Assembly: GCA_034180345.1 (NCBI GenBank)
Contig: JAXFOQ010000013.1
Coordinates: 1-54,348 of the forward strand
Direction: 5' to 3'
Source of the DNA: RGIG5681 sp034180345
GTDB lineage: Bacteria > Bacillota_I > Bacilli_A > Erysipelotrichales > Erysipelotrichaceae
Length of the DNA stretch: 54,348 nucleotides
The notes beneath the pieces were generated by a model that saw nothing but the letters and a program-made list of their open reading frames with translations, had not been told where the DNA came from and made no database searches. Position 1 is the first letter of the stretch, and each line of letters opens with the position of its first letter. Positions 17,649 through 25,504 of the stretch are shown here, piece by piece. Made by a program: the position numbers and the translations under genes.

Positions 17649-17721
17649 ATACTGTTATAAAATTAAATATTTAGACATCGTAAGATTTTGTTTAATATAT
17701 TAACTATTAATAGGCATATTT

Positions 17722-17730
17722 TGTTATAAT
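17722..17730 (+). promoter_or_regulatory. Extended -10 promoter for smc
   Basis: TGTTATAAT is an extended -10 element (TGn-TATAAT). No good -35 hexamer stands at 16-18 bp upstream, as expected for extended -10 promoters. The smc start is 23 nt downstream of the hexamer, with GGAGG between. Confidence 0.65.
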
Positions 17731-17753
17731 TAGTAAGATAAATTGGAGGATTA

Positions 17754-20699
17754 ATGTTTCTAAAAAGAATTGAAATGCAGGGTTTTAAAAGCTTTGCAGA
17801 TAGAATAGTAATCAATTTTGATAATAATATTACTGGGGTTGTTGGTCCAAATGGCTGTGGTAAATCAAATATTAGTGATGCAATTAGATGGGTCTTGGGT
17901 GAACAAAGTGTAAAATCACTCAGAGGCGAAAAAATGAGTGATATTATTTTTAGTGGTTCAGCTAATCGCAGAGCTCAAAGCATGGCTGAAGTTACCTTGG
18001 TATTTGATAATTCTAAAAAACAATTAAACAACGGAGCTAATGAGATTGAAATCACTAGAAAAATATATTCAAATGATCAAGAAGCCGAATATTTAATTAA
18101 TCGTAATCGTGTCAGACTCAAAGATATTACAGATTTAATCCTTGATAGTGGTCTTGGTAAGGACTCACTTTGTTTAATCTCTCAAGGTAATATCAATACT
18201 TTCGCTGAAGCCAAACCTATTGAAAGAAGGGGACTATTCGAAGATGCTGCTGGGGTTGGTAAATATAAAAAACGCAAAATTGAATCTTTAAATCGTTTAG
18301 AACGGACAAAGGAAAATCTTGACCGCGCCTTTGATATTATCAATGAATTAGAAAGACAAGTTAATCCCTTAAAAAGACAGGCTATTAAGGCTGAAAAATA
18401 TAACAAACTTAAACAACGCTTACAAGAAATTGAGATTGCCGTTTTAGTTGAAGATATTAAGAAATATTCAAGTGTTAAAAATGAAATTGAAAAGGAACTT
18501 TTTGATTTAGAAACCAAGATAACAACCAACGAAGCAACAATTTTAATTCATGAGAATAACATTAATGATGCTAAGGATAAATTAAAGCATCATGATTATC
18601 AAATTAACAAATTACAAGATGAATTAATGAAGATAATTAATGAAATTCAAATTCTTGAAAAGCGTAAGGTTGAAATAGATGAGAAGCGTAAATATGAAAT
18701 GGAAGTTGGCAATGATTCTACAAAAATATCACATCTTGAATCAATGCTTAATGAAGCCAAATTTGAATATGAAGATCGTTTAAAAAGAATTGAAAAAATT
18801 AAGGTTGAACTCGAACTTTTGACTGATGATTTAATTAAAACAAATGATGACAACACTGAAATAACCTCTAAAAAAGAGGAGGTTTTAAATACGGTTAGAA
18901 GGTTGGAGAATCGTCGAGAATTATTACAAAATTTAATTAAGGATCCTTTTAATTCGCAATCTTTGAATGGTGTTAAATCGATAATGGAGAATAAAAATTC
19001 TTTATTTGGAATTATGGGAGTTGTGGGTCAGGAAATATCGGCATTAAACAATTACGAAGAAGCTTTAAAAAGTTCTTTGGCAAATGCTGCCTATCATATA
19101 ATTACCAATAACGAAAATGCCGCTCGAAATGCAATAAATTTTTTAAAGAAAAATCGTTCTGGTCGTGCGACTTTTTTGCCGTTAACTGTCTTAAAACCTC
19201 ATTATCTTAGTGAAAATCACGAAGTGATTGCTAAGAGTGTTAAGGGTTATCTTGGTTTAATGAGTGATTTTGTTGAAAACGAGGAGATATATGATGATGT
19301 TGTGGATTCACTTTTAGCCAATGTTTTAGTTTGTGATAATTTAGAAAATGCCAATATACTAGGTAATCTGTTATCTAATCAATATAAAATTGTTACATTG
19401 GATGGAGATATTATCAATAAGGGTGGTAGTATGACTGGTGGCAAGGTTAAAAATGAAACTTCTATTGTTACTGCGACCGCTGAATTGAAACGCATTGATG
19501 AGGAACTTGAAATTCTTAATGCTAAAAAAGAATTAATTATTAAAGATTATAATAATAACTACAACAAAAAGAATGATATTGAAAATAAAATAACCGAGCA
19601 TCGCATCGCCTATGCTACATTAGAGCCTATCTTAGAAGTGAAAAGGGCTAAGTACGAAAAGATTGTTTCGGAATTAGAAATAATCAAACCTAATAATTCA
19701 AATAATAATGATGATAATTTCAGCGATAAAATTATCATTGATTTAAACGAATATTATTCTAGGCGTGATGAAGTAACATTAAACATTAAAACATCTCGAG
19801 AATTGCGAATGCGTCTTAATAATGAAATCGAACGCAAGGAACAACAGGTTCGTCAAATTCGCAAAGAATTAAATGATGACCAAAATAAAGAACGCAACAT
19901 TTATAGCTCTAAGGCTCAAACTGAAATAAAACTTGAAACTTCATTAGAAAGATTGGCTTCTGAATATCAAATGACTTATGAATATGCTGCCAATAATATT
20001 AGTATTGAACTTATGGACAATGCCAAAGACGAGGTTAATAAATTAAGAAGTGATATTGAAGCCTTGGGCAATATTAATATGAACGCTCAAGAAGAATATG
20101 CTGAAATAAATCAACGCTATGAATTTATTAAGAAAAATTATGATGATTTAGTAAGTTCAAGAGATCGAATTTTAAAGGCTATTGATGAGATGGATCAAAT
20201 AATGAAACATCAATTCAAGGAAACATTTGATAAAATTAACAACGAACTAAACAATACTTTCCAAGTGCTTTTTGGTGGCGGAAAAGCCAAACTTGTCTTA
20301 GAAGATCCTGATGATATTTTAAATACAGGTATTGATATTGATGTCCAACCTCCTGGTAAGTCAGTTAAATCAATTAGACTTTTTTCTGGTGGTGAAAAAA
20401 CACTAATTGCGATATGTGTTTTATTTACTATTTTAAAAGTAAAACCAGTACCACTTGTGGTATTTGATGAAGTGGAAGCAGCTCTTGACCAAGCCAATGT
20501 TGAACGCTTTGCGAAATATGTAAATGATTTTAGCGAGGATACCCAATTCATCATCATTACCCATAGACCAGGAACAATGGCAGAATGCGATGTTTTATAT
20601 GGCGTTACCATGCAGCACCAAGGTGTATCACAAATGTTGAAGGTTAAATTGGTAGATGCTGTTGAACTTGGTGATAAAACAAAGATGGAGAATAATTGA
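17754..20699 (+). CDS. smc: Chromosome segregation ATPase Smc (short-armed)
   Basis: 981 residues against about 1,180 in most Firmicutes. The N-terminal head has Walker A GPNGCGKSN; the C-terminal head has the signature LFSGGEKT and Walker B LVVFDEVEAALD. The hinge lies at about residues 410-565 (NSLFGIMGVVG to GGSMTGGKV). Both coiled-coil arms are near 240 residues, roughly 90 shorter each than in B. subtilis. Smc with ScpAB (not in the window) extrudes DNA loops and aligns chromosome arms. ATG 17754 follows GGAGG. It heads smc-ftsY-ylxM. Confidence 0.97.
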   Translation: MFLKRIEMQGFKSFADRIVINFDNNITGVVGPNGCGKSNISDAIRWVLGEQSVKSLRGEKMSDIIFSGSANRRAQSMAEVTLVFDNSKKQLNNGANEIEITRKIYSNDQEAEYLINRNRVRLKDITDLILDSGLGKDSLCLISQGNINTFAEAKPIERRGLFEDAAGVGKYKKRKIESLNRLERTKENLDRAFDIINELERQVNPLKRQAIKAEKYNKLKQRLQEIEIAVLVEDIKKYSSVKNEIEKELFDLETKITTNEATILIHENNINDAKDKLKHHDYQINKLQDELMKIINEIQILEKRKVEIDEKRKYEMEVGNDSTKISHLESMLNEAKFEYEDRLKRIEKIKVELELLTDDLIKTNDDNTEITSKKEEVLNTVRRLENRRELLQNLIKDPFNSQSLNGVKSIMENKNSLFGIMGVVGQEISALNNYEEALKSSLANAAYHIITNNENAARNAINFLKKNRSGRATFLPLTVLKPHYLSENHEVIAKSVKGYLGLMSDFVENEEIYDDVVDSLLANVLVCDNLENANILGNLLSNQYKIVTLDGDIINKGGSMTGGKVKNETSIVTATAELKRIDEELEILNAKKELIIKDYNNNYNKKNDIENKITEHRIAYATLEPILEVKRAKYEKIVSELEIIKPNNSNNNDDNFSDKIIIDLNEYYSRRDEVTLNIKTSRELRMRLNNEIERKEQQVRQIRKELNDDQNKERNIYSSKAQTEIKLETSLERLASEYQMTYEYAANNISIELMDNAKDEVNKLRSDIEALGNINMNAQEEYAEINQRYEFIKKNYDDLVSSRDRILKAIDEMDQIMKHQFKETFDKINNELNNTFQVLFGGGKAKLVLEDPDDILNTGIDIDVQPPGKSVKSIRLFSGGEKTLIAICVLFTILKVKPVPLVVFDEVEAALDQANVERFAKYVNDFSEDTQFIIITHRPGTMAECDVLYGVTMQHQGVSQMLKVKLVDAVELGDKTKMENN

Positions 20700-20701
20700 T
20701 T

Positions 20702-21667
20702 ATGGGCTTTTTTGAAAAAATAAAAGAAAAATTTATTAAAAATAATGATAGTTCTAAGTATCTTTCTGGTTTTAATAAAACTAATTCTAAAATTGATGCC
20801 ACCCTTAAAAATGTCAATGGTTTAACCAAGGATAAACAAGAAGTTTTTATGGAAGAATTGATGGTCAGTCTTTTAGAAGCTGATGTTGGATATGAAACCA
20901 GTGATAAGATTTGCGATCATTTCTATAATAAAATTAAAAATATCAACTATTTAAATCAAAGAGATTTGAAATACAATCTATATGAAGTTATCTATGAAAT
21001 ATATAGCAGAGAAGAATTACCACCATTAAATTTCAGTCAAAATGGCCCAACGGTCTTTATGATGATTGGTGTCAATGGTTCTGGAAAAACTACCTCCAGT
21101 GCTAAATTAGCCTATAAATTCAAGTCGCAGGGTCTTAAAGTGGCATTGGTTGCTGCCGATACCTTCAGGGCAGGGGCGATTGAACAATTAAGAGAATGGG
21201 GCAAAAGACTTGAAATTGATGTTGTTGCTGGAAACGATCAAGAAGACCCAAGTTCAGTGTTAGTTAAGGGTTGTCGCTATGCTAAGGAAAATAATATTGA
21301 TTTAATTATCTGTGATACTGCTGGGCGACTACAAAATAAAGTCAATCTAATGAATGAATTGGACAAAATGTATCGAGTTTTAAATAAAGAAATTCCCAAT
21401 GCCCCACACGAAACACTGTTGGTGATTGATGCCAATACTGGTCAAAACGGTTTAAGTCAGGCTAAATTATTTAATGAAGTCGCTAAATTATCAGGCATCA
21501 TCTTAACAAAAATGGATGGAACTTCTAAGGGGGGTATCATCCTTGGTATCAATGACTTAATTAAAGTTCCTGTAAGATATATCGGTCTTGGTGAGGGCGT
21601 TGAAGATTTAAGCGACTTCTATCTAGAGCTGTATTTATATAGTATTTTAGGAGATTTAAAACAGTGA
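20702..21667 (+). CDS. ftsY: Signal recognition particle receptor FtsY
   Basis: 321 residues. The short N-terminal amphipathic helix (MGFFEKIKEKF) is followed by the NG GTPase domain with GVNGSGKTTSSAKLA, AADTFRAGAIEQL, DTAGRLQNK, LTKMDGTSKGG and GLGEGVEDL. It docks Ffh-ribosome complexes at the membrane. An in-frame TTG at 20696 overlaps the smc stop; ATG 20702 gives the usual N-terminal sequence. The long acidic A domain of Gram-negative FtsY is absent, as usual in Firmicutes. Confidence 0.97.
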   Translation: MGFFEKIKEKFIKNNDSSKYLSGFNKTNSKIDATLKNVNGLTKDKQEVFMEELMVSLLEADVGYETSDKICDHFYNKIKNINYLNQRDLKYNLYEVIYEIYSREELPPLNFSQNGPTVFMMIGVNGSGKTTSSAKLAYKFKSQGLKVALVAADTFRAGAIEQLREWGKRLEIDVVAGNDQEDPSSVLVKGCRYAKENNIDLIICDTAGRLQNKVNLMNELDKMYRVLNKEIPNAPHETLLVIDANTGQNGLSQAKLFNEVAKLSGIILTKMDGTSKGGIILGINDLIKVPVRYIGLGEGVEDLSDFYLELYLYSILGDLKQ

Positions 21668-21978
21668 TCGATGATAAAATATATATTAATATTTTATTGG
21701 ATTTTTATGAAAATTTATTAACTAAAAGACAACTTGAAATTTTAGATTTATATTATCGTAAAGATTTTTCAATGAATGAAATTGCTGAAGAATTTAAAAT
21801 CAGTAAATCAGCAGTAAGTGATTTAGTCAGAAGAACAATTAAACAACTTCATAATTATGAACATAAATTACATAATTATCAATTGTTTCAAAAGCGTTTG
21901 GCCCTTTATGATCAACTCGCTGCATTAAATAACCCAATCATCGATGTTATTGTCAATAAATTAAAGGAGAGTGAATAA
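21664..21978 (+). CDS. ylxM: YlxM family SRP-associated helix-turn-helix protein
   Basis: 104 residues. TKRQLEILDLYYRKDFSMNE then ISKSAVSDLVRRTIKQL form a sigma-region-4-like HTH typical of UPF0122/YlxM. The family modulates SRP-FtsY GTPase activity in streptococci. GTG 21664 overlaps the ftsY stop by 4 nt. In most Firmicutes ylxM stands directly before ffh; here ffh is about 26 kb away on the other strand. Confidence 0.93.
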   Translation: MIDDKIYINILLDFYENLLTKRQLEILDLYYRKDFSMNEIAEEFKISKSAVSDLVRRTIKQLHNYEHKLHNYQLFQKRLALYDQLAALNNPIIDVIVNKLKESE

Positions 21979-21979
21979 A

Positions 21980-23179
21980 ATGACAAAAATTATTTCTGTA
22001 AATGCTGGTAGTTCATCACTTAAATTCAAATTATTCGAAATGCCAGAAGCTAAAGTTTTGACCAGCGGTCTTGCTGAAAGAATAGGTTTAAAAGAAGGGG
22101 CATTTTCAATTAAAGTTGGTGAAGAAAAAATTGAAAAAATATTACCAATTAAAGATCATCAAATTGCGGTTGAACTATTAATGAATGCTTTATTAGAGCA
22201 CCATATTATTGAAAATTTAAATGAAATTGAAGGTTTAGGTCATCGCATTGTGCAGGGTGGGCCATATTTCGATCAATCAGCACTAGTTGATGAATATGTG
22301 GAAAGCAAAGTTGAAGAGCTGTGCGATTTAGCTCCTTTGCACAATCCTGCAAGTCTAACTTGTTATCGAGCATTTAAAAATGTTTTACCAGCCAATGTTA
22401 AACATATTTTTGTATTCGATACCGCCTTCCACCAAACAATGGAAGCTGAATCATTTTTATTTCCTGTACCTTATGAATGGTATACCGAACATAAGGTAAG
22501 AAGATACGGTGCACACGGTACCAGCCATCAATTTGTTGCTAAAGAAACTGCTAAATTACTTAATAAAAATATCGAGGATATCAATACCATTACCTGTCAT
22601 TTGGGAAATGGGGCATCAATTACGGCTGTCAAAGGTGGTAAATGTATCAATACTTCAATGGGTCTTACACCTCTTGGTGGTATTATGATGGGTACTAGAT
22701 CTGGTGATTTAGATCCAACTGTTGTATTTTTTATGGAAAAGAAATTAAAGGCTACACCTGAAGATATGGACTTATACCTAAATAAAAAATCTGGTATGTT
22801 AGGTGTTTCAGGAATTTCAAGTGATGCCCGTGATATTCAAAAGGCTGCAGATGAAGGCAATGAAAGAGCTATTTTAACTCAAAAGTTATATGTAAACCGT
22901 ATTATTAATGTGATTGGTGGTTATTTTGTTCAATTGGGTCATGTTGATGCTATAACCTTTACTGCTGGTGTTGGTGAAAATGATTGCACATTAAGATCGA
23001 TGATTTTAAAAGGACTTGAAGAGGCACTAGGTTTAGATATTGATTATGAATTAAATAGTAACGCTCGTGGTAAAGAGGTTAAAATTAGTAAGAATCATTC
23101 TAAGATTTCAGTCTTTGTAATTCCAACCAATGAAGAATTAGTAATTGCTGAAGATACATATAGAATTTTAGGTTTTTAA
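21980..23179 (+). CDS. ackA: Acetate kinase
   Basis: 399 residues. Family motifs are in order: NAGSSSLKFKLF, GLGHRIVQGG, FDTAFHQTM, RRYGAHGTSHQFV, CHLGNGASITAV, and MGTRSGDLDP. It makes ATP and acetate from acetyl phosphate. ATG 21980 is preferred over an in-frame GTG at 21971, which overlaps the AAGGAGAG signal. No phosphotransacetylase gene is in the window. It follows ylxM closely, which is not the usual neighbour. Confidence 0.98.
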   Translation: MTKIISVNAGSSSLKFKLFEMPEAKVLTSGLAERIGLKEGAFSIKVGEEKIEKILPIKDHQIAVELLMNALLEHHIIENLNEIEGLGHRIVQGGPYFDQSALVDEYVESKVEELCDLAPLHNPASLTCYRAFKNVLPANVKHIFVFDTAFHQTMEAESFLFPVPYEWYTEHKVRRYGAHGTSHQFVAKETAKLLNKNIEDINTITCHLGNGASITAVKGGKCINTSMGLTPLGGIMMGTRSGDLDPTVVFFMEKKLKATPEDMDLYLNKKSGMLGVSGISSDARDIQKAADEGNERAILTQKLYVNRIINVIGGYFVQLGHVDAITFTAGVGENDCTLRSMILKGLEEALGLDIDYELNSNARGKEVKISKNHSKISVFVIPTNEELVIAEDTYRILGF

Positions 23180-23180
23180 A

Positions 23181-24122
23181 ATGTTTGAAAAAATATTTGA
23201 AAAAATTAAAGCCTATGATATTATAACTATTTTTCGTCATATCAGACCCGATGGTGATGCAGTAGGTTCGCAAATGGCTTTTAAAACTTGGATCAATGAT
23301 AACTTCAAAGATAAAAAGGTATATGTTTTAGGTGATGATTTATTTGATATTTATCCTTACCATGACTATTTGGACGATGAAACTATTAAAAAATCATTAG
23401 CCATATCACTAGATTGTTCTAATCGTGAACGCATCGATGATCAAAGATATAAATTAGCTAAGGAAATAATCAAAATTGATCACCATGATTTTGTTGATGA
23501 TTATGGAAATATCAATTATGTTGATAAATATGCTGCAGCAACATGCGAGATTTTGACTCAAATCTTCAAGGAATATGAAAATTCATACAATTCATTGTTT
23601 ACCACAGAATGTGCTGAATATCTTTATTCAGGCTTGTTGACCGATACACTTTCTTTTAAAACCACTAATGTTAGTGCCAAGACCTTGGAATGTGCTAGTT
23701 ATTTAGTTAATAAGGATATTAATCCTTCAGAAATAAATTTAAGAATGTTTATCAAGAGTTTCCAAATTTTTAAATTGGCTAATTACATTCGTAGTAATGT
23801 TAATTTTGAAAATGGATTAGCCTATGCCATCTTTGATAATAACGCTATTAAAATATTAGGGGTTGATGGTGCAACTATCAGAAACCAAATATCAGAATTA
23901 GGCAATGTTAAAGAATTTCAAATTTGGGTCATAATAACCCAAGAAAAAGAAGGGCATTATCGCGCTACTCTAAGATCAAAAAAAATTCATGTTAATAGGA
24001 TTGCGGAACATTATGGCGGTGGTGGTCATCTTAATGCTGCTGGTGTCGATAATCTTTCTAATAAGGATGTCAAAGAATTAATTACAATTTTAAAAAAATC
24101 AATCACTGATAACAAAAATTAA
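23181..24122 (+). CDS. nrnA: DHH/DHHA1 phosphoesterase, NrnA-like nanoRNase/pAp phosphatase
   Basis: 313 residues. The DHH domain motifs are RPDGDAVGSQ, LDCSNRERIDD and IDHHDFVDDYG, and the DHHA1 substrate-binding end is EHYGGGGHLNAAG. NrnA-type enzymes degrade 2-5-mers of RNA and pAp; some relatives act on c-di-AMP products. The ATG begins two bases after the ackA stop with no clear Shine-Dalgarno, suggesting translational coupling. A small hairpin (AGATATTT 24144-24151 with AAATATCT 24155-24162) lies after the stop but has no T run. Confidence 0.93.
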   Translation: MFEKIFEKIKAYDIITIFRHIRPDGDAVGSQMAFKTWINDNFKDKKVYVLGDDLFDIYPYHDYLDDETIKKSLAISLDCSNRERIDDQRYKLAKEIIKIDHHDFVDDYGNINYVDKYAAATCEILTQIFKEYENSYNSLFTTECAEYLYSGLLTDTLSFKTTNVSAKTLECASYLVNKDINPSEINLRMFIKSFQIFKLANYIRSNVNFENGLAYAIFDNNAIKILGVDGATIRNQISELGNVKEFQIWVIITQEKEGHYRATLRSKKIHVNRIAEHYGGGGHLNAAGVDNLSNKDVKELITILKKSITDNKN

Positions 24123-24182
24123 GAAGTACGAATTATTAACTAAAGATATTTAAAAAATATCTATAAATTTATATATATGATA

Positions 24183-24191
24183 TGATATAAT
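24183..24191 (+). promoter_or_regulatory. Extended -10 promoter for the HU gene
   Basis: TGATATAAT matches the TGn-TATAAT extended -10 form. No clear -35 lies 17 bp upstream. The leader of about 35 nt contains AGGAGG (24217-24222). Confidence 0.6.
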
Positions 24192-24232
24192 AAAAATGGA
24201 AATTTACCATAAATAAAGGAGGAATTTATTAG

Positions 24233-24523
24233 ATGGAAAAAGTTCTAAATAAGAAGGCTTTAGCTTCAGCTTTAGCAGAAAAAACAGGTTTAACTATTAA
24301 AGATTCAACCGAATCATTAAATGTCATCATTGACACAATTACTGAAGCATTAAAAGCAGGAAATACTGTTGAATTGTACGGTTTCGGTAAATTCGAAGTT
24401 AAGGAAAGAAGTGCTCGTACAGGATTAAATCCAAAAACAAAAGAAACTGTTAAAATTCCCGCTACTAAAGTAGCTAGTTTCAAAGCTTCTAAAGCATTAA
24501 AAGATGCTGTTAAAGGTAAATAG
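24233..24523 (+). CDS. hup: HU family DNA-binding protein
   Basis: 96 residues. The pattern is standard HU: a helical N-terminal dimerisation part (LNKKALASALAEKTGL) then the GFGKFEVKERSARTGLNPKT beta-arm with the DNA-intercalating region. ATG 24233 has a strong AGGAGG 10 nt upstream. It is monocistronic, with its own extended -10 promoter and terminator, and is the last plus-strand gene before the dif-like site. Confidence 0.97.
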   Translation: MEKVLNKKALASALAEKTGLTIKDSTESLNVIIDTITEALKAGNTVELYGFGKFEVKERSARTGLNPKTKETVKIPATKVASFKASKALKDAVKGK

Positions 24524-24536
24524 TTAAATTATTATA

Positions 24537-24565
24537 AAAATATCTCTTAATTGAGATATTTTCTA
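24537..24565 (+). terminator. Terminator after the HU gene
   Basis: AAAATATCTC (24537-24546) pairs perfectly with GAGATATTTT (24553-24562) around a 6-nt loop, with T residues at the 3' end of the stem. The converging xer gene ends 40 nt further on. Confidence 0.8.
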
Positions 24566-24576
24566 TTATCTTAATT

Positions 24577-24604
24577 ACTTCGTATAATGTATCTTATGCG
24601 ATTT
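24577..24604. other. dif: dif-like Xer recombination site (probable replication terminus)
   Basis: The 28-bp layout is an 11-bp arm ACTTCGTATAA (24577-24587), a 6-bp centre TGTATC (24588-24593) and an 11-bp arm TTATGCGATTT (24594-24604). As I recall the Firmicutes dif consensus, about 23 of 28 positions fit, including the invariant ATAA-TGTAT-TTATG core. The arms are inverted repeats at 8 of 11 positions. It touches the stop codon of the tyrosine recombinase gene and lies at the point where plus-strand genes from the left meet minus-strand genes from the right. Assignment by eye; no search was run. Confidence 0.72.
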
Positions 24605-25504
24605 TTATAACTTAGTCTTTGCGAATGGATGAGTGTTGATGTATTTATTTTTTAATTCATTATTTTCGATATGGGTATATATTTCAGTAGTCTTAATATC
24701 TGAATGACCAAGTAATTCTTGGATAATACGCAGATCAGCTCCCCCATTTAAAAGATGAGTTGCATAAGAGTGTCTTAATTTATGAGGAGTTATATGTTTT
24801 TTGATATTTAAGTCAACGCATATCCTTTTTAATAAAATTTCTACATATTTAGAAGTTAGTTTATTACCTAAATGATTAATAAAGAAATAGTCTTTGCTAT
24901 GTGATCTTAAGAAGATTGGACGGATATTATTGAAGTATAACTTTAAATATTTGTGGGTATTTTCAGGTATTGGTATTAGTCGTTCTTTGTTTCCCTTCCC
25001 AATAATTCTTGCTAATTTATCTGTTAAATTAATATCACTAATTCTCAGATTGGCACATTCAGATACTCTTAAACCTAGGCCATAAATAGTTTCAATAATA
25101 GTATGATTGTATAAGTCATTATGATCATCATCATTAAAATAATTCATTATTTGATTTATTTCACCAATTGTGCAATAAACTGGTAGTCTTTTTTCAGCCT
25201 TATGAACCTCAATTTTATCCGCAACCGAATTATAGTCATATTTAAATGCCAAAAAGCGATGAAATACCTTAATAGCTGTTTTAATATGATTGATAGTATC
25301 TACTTTATAATAATCATTAAGAGAATTTAAAAATTTATTAATAATATCAAAATCAATATCTTCAATATTATCAATATTGTTAACAGATAAAAAATCTCTA
25401 TACAGCAGCAAATCATGTCTATATGATGTATATGTTCTTTCAGACTTGCCCTCATTAATCTTTAAATTAATTAAATAAGCATCAATAGCCTTACTTACTT
25501 CCAT
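24605..25504 (-). CDS. xerD: Xer-type tyrosine recombinase
   Basis: 299 residues, the Xer size. The N-terminal SAM-like core-binding domain covers ~1-90. The catalytic domain has R146 (GLGLRVSE), K170, H241, R244 (HKLRHSYATHLL), H267 (LLGHSDIKTT) and nucleophile Y276 (IYTHI), all present and spaced as in XerD. It is expected to resolve chromosome dimers at dif with FtsK. It follows recN with a 14-nt overlap. The adjacent dif-like site raises the possibility of a one-recombinase system like XerS or XerH, but whether a XerC exists elsewhere cannot be seen. Nothing phage-like surrounds it. Confidence 0.93.
   Translation of the reverse strand: MEVSKAIDAYLINLKINEGKSERTYTSYRHDLLLYRDFLSVNNIDNIEDIDFDIINKFLNSLNDYYKVDTINHIKTAIKVFHRFLAFKYDYNSVADKIEVHKAEKRLPVYCTIGEINQIMNYFNDDDHNDLYNHTIIETIYGLGLRVSECANLRISDINLTDKLARIIGKGNKERLIPIPENTHKYLKLYFNNIRPIFLRSHSKDYFFINHLGNKLTSKYVEILLKRICVDLNIKKHITPHKLRHSYATHLLNGGADLRIIQELLGHSDIKTTEIYTHIENNELKNKYINTHPFAKTKL

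Noticed and set aside
20210..20611. 133-codon open frame on the minus strand inside smc
   Set aside because: It is the antisense of the conserved Smc head; the composition is serine/phenylalanine-rich as expected for antisense of coding DNA.
24574..24610. Strong likeness to the loxP site of phage P1 (16 identical bases in the left part)
   Set aside because: The right arm does not match loxP, no Cre-like or phage gene is near, and loxP itself resembles dif sites. The neighbouring recombinase is Xer-type, so dif is the simpler reading.
24605..25504. Tyrosine recombinase as a prophage or ICE integrase
   Set aside because: Length and motif spacing are those of Xer, and neighbours are recN and HU with no phage or transfer genes and no tRNA attachment site.
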